Source: Meconema thalassinum (lineage: Eukaryota > Arthropoda > Insecta > Orthoptera > Tettigoniidae). From it: 64,000 nt of DNA. Under the pieces are notes generated by a model. It saw only the letters and a list, made by a program, of their open reading frames with translations. It was not told where the DNA came from and ran no database searches. Numbering within the stretch: position 1 is the stretch's first letter; the number at the start of each line of letters is the position of its first letter. Positions 30,412 through 41,448 of the stretch are shown here, in pieces. The position numbers were made by a program, and so were the translations under genes. Location: assembly GCA_946902985.2 (NCBI GenBank), contig OX336392.1, positions 465,522,693-465,586,692 of the forward strand. Direction: 5' to 3'.

Positions 30412-32139
30412 ATGGAGTACAATCCGGCGCAACCTGACCCGGATCCTACGGAAGTGCCACTTCCAGAAACTTTCATACCGGCACATGACACGTGGCTCCC
30501 GTGGCTACGACGGAGATCGGCACCATGGACCGATATCCTCGATGATGATCAGTATCCACTTGAAGACCCGGACGTACACCCTCGAGCCGCACTCGAGGGA
30601 GAAGCAGGCACCTCTGCAGCTGGCACCCCAGCAGAATTCATCCTACTCGATCCTGACCAAGCAGACGACGAAGATTGGGAATGGTGGGTGGACCCGGAGT
30701 ACCCTCGGCGCCCTCCAGTACGCATCCACACAGCACCACAAGAGCCTCACGACCAGAACTTTCCAAGGATTACCAACGGACCATCAAACAAGCCTCCGGA
30801 ACCCAACAGGTATGTGTCCGTCGCAGTGCAACTCGCTAATCCTGTTCCATATGCTGATACTGAACTAGGACGTTACGTAACCAAGTTGTTACTAGATGGT
30901 GCTCACTTACCTCGGCCAACGAATGCCCCACAAATGTTTTGTGCGACTAAGGTGTCAGACTTGATGGATGTGGCGATCCAAGATTTGTTGACTCATAAGT
31001 TAATCTTTCCGTTCAAGGGACACTACTCTTTTCCATTATTTCTGGTGCCAAAAGCAGACGGGAGCGCCCGCATCATTTATGACCTCAGTGCCTGGACCCC
31101 GTATATTAACATTCCAAAGTTCTCTCTGCGCGGTGCGGCTAGTGCTTTGGCGGCCATCCCGCCAGACGCCCTCGCGATAAAGATAGACAAAGTCAGGATT
31201 TTACCAAACCCCACTAAGTGATCGTTGGCAACTCAATTATGGCATATATTATCGGAAGAAGCACTACATCTGGACACGCCTAGCGATGGGCCACTCATTG
31301 GCTCCCTCTATCATGCAGCGGTGGGCTGAAGCCGTCCGAGAAGTCCTCGAAGCCGAGTTTCCTGTCAGAATGGTGCCCTAACTGGACGATTGGCTCCTGT
31401 GGAGTGTGAGTCCCATGCCCGTCGAAGAAATTTTACTCTATCTAAAAGTGGTGTTAGGGATAACTATTAACGAATCCAAAAGTGTTCTGACCCCTATGCA
31501 AGTGATACATTATTTAGGAGTGACAATCAACATTCCGCGAAGCTGTCTTCAACTTCATATATCTTCACAACAACGTACCTTACAAATCCTGCGAGACATG
31601 CATCTCTATACGGACAAACAGATTGAGCAGGCAGCAGGGTACTTAAGCTGGACGTGCTGGGTCATGAACTGGCCCATGTTCGTGCCCCGGCACGTCCTAG
31701 CCAGGGAATTTTATTGGCCCCGTAAACTGTTGACCCCCACTCGTGTGCGCGACACCCGCGACATTTCTCTTCGCCTGAATCCTATTGACATTTTCGTGGA
31801 TGCCACCCCTCATAGAGTGGCGGTGGTGCGTCCTCGCCGTAATCGTGGATGGGCCCAGGCCTTCGGCCAGCCCGCCACAATCAACCAAGCCGAACAGCGG
31901 CAGCACTTCTTGGAGCTTTGTGGATCCCTAAAGACATTCGTGATGAACAGTTTGACCAGATTAATATCTATACTGACTCTAGCGTTGCTAGATACACTTT
32001 GAGAATGTATATCGATTTGTGTAATAAAGCAGCAGAGCGGGGAATAAACCTCGCGTGGCGAAGCATCGGTTCCGCACAGAATCCGGCTAACGCGCCCTCC
32101 CGGGCCGTACTCGACGATGTACACGCGTTGCTCCCTTGA
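30412..32139 (+). pseudogene. Hepadnavirus-like unit a: RT and RNase H, broken
   Basis: The first 269-codon frame (30412-31221) has an acidic, Pro-rich N-terminus (LLDPDQADDEDWEWW) and the RT palm start (FPLFLVPKADGSARIIYDLS). It then leaves frame at about 31188-31195. A second frame holds the catalytic box, where the residue before Leu-Asp-Asp is a TAA stop (31379-31381), then the RT C-terminus and RNase H. The RNase H is shifted by a one-base deletion near 31893 and has lost 45 bp near 32000. The lineage call rests on the DATP-type and NPAxAPSR blocks; a DIRS-like element is the main alternative. Confidence 0.7.
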
Positions 32140-32383
32140 CTATAAAGGGAGCGCGCGCCCGGGGGGTCGCGTCAGTTGGTGATGTGCGGCAAGTGATGTG
32201 GCTACCACAGCAGCTAGTGTAACGTGTTATTATATGTAGACCAACGCATCGACGTCGGAGAGGGGCCGTACCATCGGAGGGTGCGGTCCACCACGGGGTT
32301 GCGGAGCGGTCCGACACGCCCAACCCAAGTACGTCCGGTACTCTCCGGCGCCGCACCTCCAAGGTGCCCTCCGGGCATTTTGG

Positions 32384-34199
32384 ATGGAGTACAATCCGGC
32401 GCAACCTGACCCGGATCCTACGGAAGTGCCACTTCCAGAAACTTTCATACCGGCACATGACACGTGGCTCCCGTGACTACGACGGAGATCGGCACCATGG
32501 ACCGATATCCTCGATGATGATCAGTATCCACTTGAAGACCCGGACGTACACCCTCGAGCCGCACTCGAGGGAGAAGCAGGCACCTCTGCAGCTGGCACCC
32601 CAGCAGAATTCATCCTACTCGATCCTGACCAAGCAGACGACGAAGATTGGGAATGGTGGGTGGACCCGGAGTACCCTCGGCGCCCTCCAGTACGCATCCA
32701 CACAGCACCACAAGAGCCTCACGACCAGAACTTTCCAAGGATTACCAACGGACCATCAAACAAGCTTCCGGAACCCAACAGGTATGTGTCCGTCGCAGTG
32801 CAACTCGCTAATCCTGTTCCATATGCTGATACTGAACTAGGACGTTACGTAACCAAGTTGTTACTAGATGGTGCTCACTTACCTCGGCCAACGAATGCCC
32901 CACAAATGTTTTGTGCGACTAAGGTGTCAGACTTGATGGATGTGGCGATCCAAAATTTGTTGACTCATAAGTTAATCTTTCCGTTCAAGGGACACTACTC
33001 TTTTCCATTATTTCTGGTGCCAAAAGCAGACGGGAGCGCCCGCATCATTTATGACCTCAGTGCCTGGACCCCGTATATTAACATTCCAAAGTTCTCTCTG
33101 CGCGGTGCGGCTAGTGCTTTGGCGGCCATCCCGCCAGACGCCCTCGCGATAAAGATAGACAAAGTCAGGATTTTACCAAACCCCACTAAGTGATCGTTCG
33201 CAACTCAATTATGGCATATATTATCGAAAGAAGCACTACATCTGGACACGCCTAGCGATGGGCCACTCATTGGCTCCCTCTATCATGCAGCGGTGGGCTG
33301 AAGCCGTCCGAGAAGTCCTCGAAGCCGAGTTTCCTGTCAGAATGGTGCCCTAACTGGACGATTGGCTCCTGTGGAGTGTGAGTCCCATGCCCGTCGAAGA
33401 AATTTTACTCTATCTAAAAGTGGTGTTAGGGATAACTATTAACGAATCTAAAAGTGTTCTGACCCCTATGCAAGTGATACATTATTTAGGAGTGACAATC
33501 AACATTCCGCGAAGCTGTCTTCAACTTCATATATCTTCACAACAACGTACCTTACAAATCCTGCGAGACATGCATCTCTGTACGGACAAACAGATTGAGC
33601 AGGCAGCAGGGTACTTAAGCTGGACGTGCTGGGTCATGAACTGGCCCATGTTCGTGCCCCGGCACGTCCTAGCCAGGGAATTTTATTGGCCCCGTAAACT
33701 GTTGACCCCCACTCGTGTGCGCGACACCCGCGACATTTCTCTTCGCCTGAATCCTATTGACATTTTCGTGGATGCCACCCCTCATAGAGTGGCGGCGGTG
33801 CGTCCTCGCCGTAATCGTGGATGGGCCCAGGCCTTCGGCCAGCCCGCCACAATCAACCAAGCCGAAACAGCGGCAGCACTTCTTGGAGCTTTGTGGATCA
33901 CTAAAGACATTCGTGATGAACAGTTTGACCAGATTAATATCTATACTGACTCTAGCGTTGCTAGATACACTTTGATTTCGGGTCGAGGACCCATCCTGTA
34001 CAGTGTCCATTATATTTTGAGAATGTATATTGATTTGTGTAATAAAGCAGCAGAGTGGGGAATAAACCTCGCGTGGCGAAGCATCTCTTCCGCACAGAAT
34101 CCGGCTGACGCGCCCTCCCGGGCCGTACTCGACGATGTACACGCGTTGCTCCGTGACTATAAAGGAAGCACGCGCCCGGGGGGTCGCGTCAGTTGGTGA
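32384..34199 (+). pseudogene. Hepadnavirus-like unit b: RT and RNase H, broken
   Basis: Same layout as unit a. It shares the frameshift (about 33161-33167) and the TAA directly before Leu-Asp-Asp (33351-33353). Private damage: TGG to TGA at 32474-32476 near the N-terminus. The RNase H frame (33378-34199, 273 codons) is complete, with FVDATPHRVAAV, TDSSVARYTL and NPADAPSR, and is the best reference for this domain. Confidence 0.72.
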
Positions 34200-34386
34200 T
34201 GTGGCTACCACAGCAGCTAGAGTAACGTGTTATTATATGTAGACCAACGCATCGACGTCGGAGAGGGGCCGTACCATCGGAGGGTGCGGTCCACCACGGG
34301 GTTGCGGAGCGGTCCGACACGCCCAACCCAAGTACGTCCGGTACTCTCCGGCGCCGCACCTCCAAGGTGCCCTCCAGGCATTTTGG

Positions 34387-36160
34387 ATGGAGTACAATCC
34401 GGCGCAACCTGACCCGGATCCTACGGAAGTGCCACTTCCAGAAACTTTCATACCGGCACATGACACGTGGCTCCCGTGGCTACGACGGAGATCGGCACCA
34501 TGGACCGATATCCTCGATGATGATCAGTATCCACTTGAAGACCCGGACGTACACCCTCGAGCCGCACTCGAGGGAGAAGCAGGCACCTCTGCAGCTGGCA
34601 CCCCAGCAGAATTCATCCTACTCGATCCTGACCAAGCAGACGACGAAGATTGGGAATGGTGGGTGGACCCGGAGTACCCTCGGCGCCCTCCAGTACGCAT
34701 CCACACAGCACCGCAAGAGCCTCACGACCAGAACTTTCCAAGGATTACCAACGGACCATCAAACAAGCCTCCGGAACCCAACAGGTATGTGTCCGTCGCA
34801 GTGCAACTCGCTAATCCTGTTCCATATGCTGATACTGAACTAGGACGTTACGTAACCAAGTTGTTACTAGATGGTGCTCACTTACCTCGGCCAACGAATG
34901 CCCCACAAATGTTTTGTGCGACTAAGGTGCCAGACTTGATGGATGTGGCGATCGAAAATTTGTTGACTCATAAGTTAATCTTTCCGTTCAAGGGACACTA
35001 CTCTTTTCCATTATTTCTGGTGCCAAAAGCAGACGGGAGCGCCCGCATCATTTATGACCTCAGTGCCTGGACCCCGTATATTAACATTCCAAAGTTCTCT
35101 CTGCGCGGTGCGGCTAGTGCTTTGGCGGCCATCCCGCCAGACGCCCTCGCGATAAAGATAGACAAAGTCAGGATTTTACCAAACCCCACTAAGTGATCGT
35201 TCGCAACTCAATTATGGCATATATTATCGAAAGAAGCACTACATCTGGACACGCCTAGCGATGGGCCACTCATTGGCTCCCTCTATCATGCAGCGGTGGG
35301 CTGAAGCCCTCCGAGAAGTCCTCGAAGCCGAGTTTCCTGTCAGAATGGTGCCCTAACTGGACGATTGGCTCCTGTGGACTGTGAGTCCCATGCCCGTCGA
35401 AGAAATTTTACTCTATCTAAAAGTGGTGTTAGGGATAACTATTAACGAATCCAAAAGTGTTCTGACCCCTATGCAAGTGATACATTATTTAGGAGTGACA
35501 ATCAACATTCCGCGAAGCTGTCTTCAACTTCATATATCTTCACAACAACGTACCTTACAAATCCTGCGAGACATGCATCTCTGTACGGACAAACAGATTG
35601 AGCAGGCAGCAGGGTACTTAAGCTGGACGTGCTGGGTCATGAACTGGCCCATGTTCGTGCCCCGGCACGTCCTAGCCAGGGAATTTTATTGGCCCCGTAA
35701 ACTGTTGACCCCCACTCGTGTGCGCGACACCCGCGACATTTCTCTTCGCCTGAATCCTATTGACATTTTCGTGGATGCCACCCCTCATAGAGTGGCGGCG
35801 GTACGTCCTCGCCGTAATCGTGGATGGGCCCAGGCCTTCGGCCAGCCCGCCACAATCAACCAAGCCGAAACAGCGGCAGCACTTCTTGGAGCTTTGTGGA
35901 TCCCTAAAGACATTCGTGATGAACAGTTTGACCAGATTAATATCTATACTGACTCTAGCGTTGCTAGATACACTTTGATTTCGGGTCGAGGACCCATCCT
36001 GTACAGTGTCCATTATATTTTGAGAATGTATATTGATTTGTGTAATAAAGCAGCAGAGCGGGGAATAAACCTCGCGTGGCGAAGCATCGGTTCCGCACAG
36101 AATCCGGCTAACGCGCCCTCCCGGGCCGTACTCGACGATGTACACGCGTTGCTCCCTTGA
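34387..36160 (+). pseudogene. Hepadnavirus-like unit c: RT and RNase H, broken
   Basis: Shares the frameshift (about 35164-35170) and TAA (35354-35356) with units a and b. The N-terminal frame runs 34387-35196 and the RNase H frame 35381-36160. The RNase H end has NPANAPSR, and the unit end has ctcccttgac as in unit a, unlike b and 0. Confidence 0.72.
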
Positions 36161-36405
36161 CTATAAAGGGAGCGCGCGCCCGGGGGGTCGCGTCAGTTGG
36201 TGATGTGCGGCAAGTGATGTGGCTACCACAGCAGCTAGTGTAACGTGTTATTATGTGTAGACCAACGCATCGACGTCGGAGAGGGGCCGTACCATCGGAG
36301 GGTGCGGTCCACCACGGGGTTGCGGAGCGGTCCGACACGCCCAACCCGAAGTACGTCCGGTACTCTCCGGCGCCGCACCTCCAAGGTGCCCTCCGGGCAT
36401 TTTGG

Positions 36406-36952
36406 ATGGAGTACAATCCAGCGCAACCTGACCCGGATCCTACGGAAGTGCCACTTCCAGAAACTTTCATACCGGCACATGACACGTGGCTCCCGTGGCT
36501 ACGACGGAGATCGGCACCATGCACCGATATCCTCGATGATGATCAGTATCCACTTGAAGACCCGGACGTACACCCTCGAGCCGCACTCGAGGGAGAAGCA
36601 GGCACCCCTGCAGCTGGCACCCCAGCAGAATTCATCCTACTCGATCCTGACCAAGCAGACGACGAAGATTGGGAATGGTGGGTGGACCCGGAGTACCCTC
36701 GGCGCCCTCCAGTACGCATCCACGCAGCACCACAAGAGCCTCACGACGAGAACTTTCCAAGGATTACCAACGGACCATCAAACAAGCCTCCGGAACCCAA
36801 CAGGTATGTGTCCGTCGCAGTGCAACTCGCTAATCCTGTTCCATATGCTGATACTGAACTAGGACGTTACGTAACCAAGTTGTTTCAAGATGGTGCTCAC
36901 TTACCTCGGCCAACGAATGCCCCACAAATGATTTGTGCGACCAAGGTGTCAG
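36406..36952 (+). pseudogene. Hepadnavirus-like unit d, 5' part only
   Basis: The N-terminal region and the start of the RT are present; the unit is cut at 36952 by a type-1 retroposon. The frame is also open for 51 codons upstream of the ATG (from 36253), so the true protein may start earlier. Private substitutions include ctacta to tttcaa near 36883. Confidence 0.65.
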
Positions 36953-37430
36953 ATGATGATGATGATAATCTAGGCTGATGGTTTGGGTGATCGTGAAGAT
37001 GAAAAAGAAATGCAAACTTAAAACTAAAACTAACTACCAAACTACATACTAGAAGAAGAAATCGAAAACTAAAGGAGAATAAGGCAAATAAAGGACAGGA
37101 GGAAAAGAAATGCCCTCAACCCTCGAAGAAGGCAGATTGAGGGACTTGGAAGGAAGGAGAGCCATGAAAGGCAGATAGGAAAGTGAAAGAGGAGAGGGTC
37201 CGCCCAAAAGGTAAGGGACAAAAAGGGAAAACGTATCCAGCTCAGGAATCCCTCGGGGTCGCCAACTCCCGAACTCACCAGCCGTGAGCCCCTGAGGGTG
37301 TAGCAATATCCAGGGTGCACCAAAAGTGGTGGGGCTACATACGCCCTGCCTCCTTGAGGGCCTTCAGCAGAAGGCAGGAGATTACATGAAAAGAAAAAGA
37401 AGGCTGACCCCTCGCAGAAGGAGGGAATCG
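36953..37430 (-). mobile_element. Type-1 retroposon fragment with deleted hairpin
   Basis: GAT tail followed directly by ctaggctgatgg: the left arm and part of the loop of the hairpin are missing. The body runs to gaggg aatc at 37430, where the 3' end of LINE A begins. The outer head is absent. Confidence 0.75.
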
Positions 37431-37736
37431 ATGATGATGATGATGATAATTGTTGTTTTAAGTGGCCTAACATCGAGGTTATCGGCCCCTAATGAAATGA
37501 AATGGCGTGAAATGAAAGGATGTAGATAAAAACAACTCACTGCCATGGCTGAAGCGAAAATGGTGTTTATAAAACAGACAGTGAGCCCCAAAAATTATGC
37601 CTTATTTGAATAAAAAGAATAAAAGGCGGATGGTAAAAAAAGGATAAAACAAATAAGGCATAGTGAACAATACAAGACATAACACAATAAAAAACATAAA
37701 ACAGATTTAATCAGAATTAAAAGCCGTAACTACACA
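37431..37736 (-). promoter_or_regulatory. LINE A 3' UTR with conserved hairpin and ATC-repeat tail
   Basis: The minus-strand end reads a hairpin (arms AGGCCAC-like/GGGGCC with an inner TAAC/GTTA stem) followed by AACAACAATTATCATCATC. The same end closes every SINE-like retroposon in the window. In LINE/SINE pairs such shared ends are where the LINE reverse transcriptase starts; here that is inference from sequence identity. One arm base is changed (aagtggcct at 37461). Confidence 0.75.
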
Positions 37737-40700
37737 TTAAAACTTAAAAAAGTAACCACTCTCCCTCACGAACCGGATGACGAGGTCAGCTGACGGCCCG
37801 TCATCACGGAGAATAAGGGAGAGGGTATTAGGCAGTTTAAGAGTCCCTCGCAGATCGGCCAGATCCACACACTCCAAGAGAAGGTGTGCCACGGTTAGGT
37901 GGGCGCCGCAAGTACACACAGGAGGATCTTCTCTCTTTAGCAAGTGGGAGTGCGTAGCAATCCCATGGCCGATCCGGAGTCGACAGAGTACCACAGCTTC
38001 CTTCCGGAGAGATCGGAAGGAAGATTTCCACACCTTCGTTGTCTCCTTGATGCCTCTCAGTTTGTTGGGTGGAGGCGTGGCACGCCATGCCTCCTCCCAA
38101 TGCGACAGGATCGAATGCCGCAACTGAGAGCGCACATTTCTAGCAGGCACCTTATACGGTAGCGAGGGCAGTGCGACTGCCTCTCTCGCCGCCTGATCAG
38201 CAAGCTCGTTTCCCGCAATACCCATGTGGCTAGGAAGCCACACAAAGGTCACCCCGGTTCCAGCGTTACGCGAACTGACGAGCTGGTCGTGCACACGCTG
38301 GACCAACGGGTGCTTCGGGAAACACACATCGATCGCCTGCAGCGCACTCAGAGAGTCAGTACACACAAGAAAGTGCTGGTGATCGTCTGATAACGTGTAC
38401 CGCAGAGCCTCTAAGATGGCATAGAGCTCCGCAGTGTACACGCCACAGTCCTCGGGAAGTGAAAAGAGAAACCGACGATCCTCAACCACAAATGCACAGC
38501 CTACTTTCTCGTTTACCCTCGAACCGTCCGTGAATACAAGCCCTGATCCCGGATACCGTGTCACCATGGACTGGAACAGCCACCGATGGACGGAGGAGTC
38601 CGTGTCCGACTTGGGGCCGGTGTGCAGATCCAGGATGATATCAGGGCGAGAGACCATCCACGGAGGGGCCTTGCTAGGTACTCGGACGATACAGGAGACA
38701 GAAGGAAATCGGAACTGACGGTATAAGTCATCCAAGCGAATCCCCGCCGGCCGAGTGGCTCGGGCGAGCACATCATACAGCCGGCGATTCGGATTGTAAA
38801 ACAAACATGGATAGCTTGGATGAAGTGGCATCTGTCGAATAGTTGCAGCATAGGTCAGCAGTACTTGTTGGCGCCTCAGGTGTAAAGGAGGTACGCCAGC
38901 CTCGGCGAGCAAGCTGACGACTGGGCTTGTCCGAAAGGCACCCGTCGCCAGCCTCACACCGCCGAGGTGGACACTGTCCAGTTTAACAAGCACTGACTTA
39001 CGGGCCGAACCATATGCTACACTGCCATAATCTAACCTAGATAAAATCAGTGACTTATAAAAACGCAGGAGCACCGCGCGGTCGGCCCCCCATGATGTGC
39101 CGCTAAGAAACCGCAACATGTTGAGCTTCTTAGCACAGGCAGTCTTCAAACACCGCACGTGTGGTTCCCACGTCAATTTCTGGTCGAAAAGGAGCCCAAG
39201 GAACCGGTACGCAGCAACAACAGGCAAAGCTACATTGCCCAGATAAAGCTCGGGATCTGGATGGAGGGTGCGCTTTCGGCAGAAATGGACAACCGAGGAC
39301 TTAGCGGTTGAGAATCGAAAGCCATGCTCCAGTGTCCAGCGTTCCACTCTCCGAATAGCTTGTTGTAACTGTCGTTCAGCGACCGCCATATTGTGCGCAC
39401 TATAATGTAGAGCGAAGTCGTCTACATATAGCGACGGTACCACTGCTGGACCAGCAGCAGCGACTATACCGTTTATGGCAATCGCAAATAATGTTACGCT
39501 AAGCACCGATCCCTGTGGGACTCCGTTTTCCTGTATATGATATTGCGAATATGTCCCCCCTATTCGGACACGGAACAGGCGAAGGGACAGAAAATTCGCA
39601 ATAAAAACCGGCAAGTTACCTCGGAATTTCCATTGATGCAGAGTAGAGAGGATGCCGTAACGCCAAGTGGTGTCATAGGCCTTCTCGAGGTCAAAGAAAA
39701 CGGCGACCAGGTGCTGTCTCCGGAGAAAAGCGTCCTGTATGGCGGTCTCCAGGCGTACCAGATGGTCGTTGGTACACCGTGACGCCCTGAAACCACACTG
39801 GTATTCAGACAGGAGTCCCCGTTTCTCCAGGATCCACACTAGGCGCCGATTGACCATCCTCTCGAAGAGCTTGCACAGACCGTTAGTGAGACAAATAGGT
39901 CTGTAACTCCCTGTCAATTTGGGATCCTTACCGGGCTTCAGGATAGGTATAATGATACCTTCCTGCCATTGCGCCGGAAACACACCCTCCAACCAGATAC
40001 GATTAAACACCCTGAGCAAATAACGAATGCTCTCATCGTTAAGGTGTTTAAGCATCTGGTTGTGAATATTATCCGGGCCAGGAGACGTGTCCCTGCAGAG
40101 CGCCAGCGCTCCGCGGAGTTCCCACTCCGTAAAGGGCACGTTGTACTCCTCCGAAGCGCGGGAAGCAAAACTAAGCTGGAAACGTTCCGCTTCGCGCTTC
40201 AGGGCCACGAAGGCAGGGTCATAGTTATCGCAACCGGATATATCCGCAAAATACGAGGCGAGATGGTTTGCAACGCGATAAGGATCTGTAACCAAGTCAT
40301 TATCAATGGAAATTCCCGGTACAGTAGAAGATGTCTGAATGCCCGAAATGCGTCGTAGTTTAGTCCACACTTGAGAGGAGGGGGTATGTGCCGTAATAGA
40401 AGACACATACCGTTCCCAGGATCGTTTCTTACTCTGGCGAATAAGAATCCGTGCCTTGGCACGAAATTTCTTAAACGCCACCAAATTGGCCATGGTTGGA
40501 CGCCGACGGTAGTGCTTATGAGCTCGACGACGGTCTCTTATTGCCGCTGCAATATCCTCTGTCCACCAAGGGACGAGTTTGCGACGAGGAGTCCCAGAAA
40601 AGGATGGAATGGACTCTTCGGCGGCAGCAAGAAGCACATCGGTGATGTGCTGTACCTCGTCATCGACGCTCCGGCAACCAAGATCAACGAAAACAGCTCG

Positions 40701-41414
40701 TTCTTGAAACGAGGGCCAATTTGCCCGCTTAAGAACCCAACGACTGGGGAACTCCACGGGCGTCTGGTTCAGAAGGGTAAGAACGATCGGGAAATGGTCA
40801 CTGTCACAGAGGTCGTCGTGTACATACCAACCAAATAGGGGGACCAGCGCACGGCTACACACACTCAAGTCAATGTGTGAGTACGTGCCGTGCACTAAGC
40901 TAAAATGTGTAGCTTCCCCTGTATTTAATATACATAAATCCAACCCTTGAATTAAGCCTTCCACGTCCCTTCCTCTGGGGCAGGAAGATGGTGATCCCCA
41001 TTGGGGGTGATGAGAGTTGAAATCACCCACGAGTAGGAAAGGGACTGGAAGTTGATCAACAAGATCTAAGACGTCATTAATATCAAGGGGTTGGTTCGGT
41101 GGAAGGTACACGTTACAAACAGTTGTCATAGCAGGCAAGGACACGCGAACTGCAATAGCTTCCAGAGGAGTGGCGAGTGGAAACTCCTCACTATAGCAGT
41201 CAGAGCGAACGAAGGTACAAACGCCCCCGGAAGCCCGGGCGGCGTCTTGTCGCTCTTTAGAGTATAGTCGGAAACCTCTCAGAACAGTCTCGTGTTCAGG
41301 TCTGAGGTTTGTTTCCTGTAGACAGACTATACTCGCCGCGTATTGGGCAATAAGCTGACGGAGCTCTGTCAAATGCCTGTCATAACTGTTACAATTCCAC
41401 TGTAACAGTGCCAT
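37737..41414 (-). CDS. LINE A ORF2 polyprotein, 1225 aa (endonuclease, RT, RNase H)
   Basis: This is the only intact ORF2 in the window. Order: APE endonuclease (residues about 1-225: CLQETNLRP, VGDFNSHHPQWGS, SHIDLSV, CDSDHFPIV); RT (about 430-740: GSYRPICLTNG, VFFDLEKAYDTTW, GVPQGSVLSVTLF, catalytic YVDDFALHYS); RNase H (about 930-1080: LVFTDGSRV, YTAELYAIL, CTDSLSAL, WLPSHMGIAGNELADQAA); C-terminal CTCGAHLTVAHLLLEC. It nicks target DNA and copies the element RNA. The start at 41414 is the first ATG, 35 bp after the ORF1 stop. Enzymatically it looks competent, but its own ORF1 is broken. Confidence 0.93.
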   Translation of the reverse strand: MALLQWNCNSYDRHLTELRQLIAQYAASIVCLQETNLRPEHETVLRGFRLYSKERQDAARASGGVCTFVRSDCYSEEFPLATPLEAIAVRVSLPAMTTVCNVYLPPNQPLDINDVLDLVDQLPVPFLLVGDFNSHHPQWGSPSSCPRGRDVEGLIQGLDLCILNTGEATHFSLVHGTYSHIDLSVCSRALVPLFGWYVHDDLCDSDHFPIVLTLLNQTPVEFPSRWVLKRANWPSFQERAVFVDLGCRSVDDEVQHITDVLLAAAEESIPSFSGTPRRKLVPWWTEDIAAAIRDRRRAHKHYRRRPTMANLVAFKKFRAKARILIRQSKKRSWERYVSSITAHTPSSQVWTKLRRISGIQTSSTVPGISIDNDLVTDPYRVANHLASYFADISGCDNYDPAFVALKREAERFQLSFASRASEEYNVPFTEWELRGALALCRDTSPGPDNIHNQMLKHLNDESIRYLLRVFNRIWLEGVFPAQWQEGIIIPILKPGKDPKLTGSYRPICLTNGLCKLFERMVNRRLVWILEKRGLLSEYQCGFRASRCTNDHLVRLETAIQDAFLRRQHLVAVFFDLEKAYDTTWRYGILSTLHQWKFRGNLPVFIANFLSLRLFRVRIGGTYSQYHIQENGVPQGSVLSVTLFAIAINGIVAAAGPAVVPSLYVDDFALHYSAHNMAVAERQLQQAIRRVERWTLEHGFRFSTAKSSVVHFCRKRTLHPDPELYLGNVALPVVAAYRFLGLLFDQKLTWEPHVRCLKTACAKKLNMLRFLSGTSWGADRAVLLRFYKSLILSRLDYGSVAYGSARKSVLVKLDSVHLGGVRLATGAFRTSPVVSLLAEAGVPPLHLRRQQVLLTYAATIRQMPLHPSYPCLFYNPNRRLYDVLARATRPAGIRLDDLYRQFRFPSVSCIVRVPSKAPPWMVSRPDIILDLHTGPKSDTDSSVHRWLFQSMVTRYPGSGLVFTDGSRVNEKVGCAFVVEDRRFLFSLPEDCGVYTAELYAILEALRYTLSDDHQHFLVCTDSLSALQAIDVCFPKHPLVQRVHDQLVSSRNAGTGVTFVWLPSHMGIAGNELADQAAREAVALPSLPYKVPARNVRSQLRHSILSHWEEAWRATPPPNKLRGIKETTKVWKSSFRSLRKEAVVLCRLRIGHGIATHSHLLKREDPPVCTCGAHLTVAHLLLECVDLADLRGTLKLPNTLSLILRDDGPSADLVIRFVRESGYFFKF

Positions 41415-41448
41415 TGTGTGAACTTAGGGAATAAGTTGGAGCACCAAG

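Larger units (their letters stand above)
27536..36952 (+). repeat. Tandem array of hepadnavirus-like RT-RNase H units, period about 2.0 kb
   Basis: Three full head-to-tail units lie between successive ATGs at 30412, 32384, 34387 and 36406 (spacing 1972, 2003 and 2019 bp), with partial units at both ends. The left partial (27536-27796 and 29614-30411) is split by a retroposon, and the right one is cut at 36952 by another. No LTRs or non-coding spacer longer than about 250 bp separate the units. Units are highly similar, differing by scattered substitutions, a 45-bp deletion (near 32000) and variants at the unit end. A TATA-like ctataaa precedes each unit start by about 240 bp. Confidence 0.9.

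Noticed and set aside
31188..31381. Programmed recoding in the tandem RT units
   Set aside because: No slippery heptamer with a following stem was found, the stop falls in the catalytic box, and unit 0 lacks it. Shared mutation followed by duplication is simpler.
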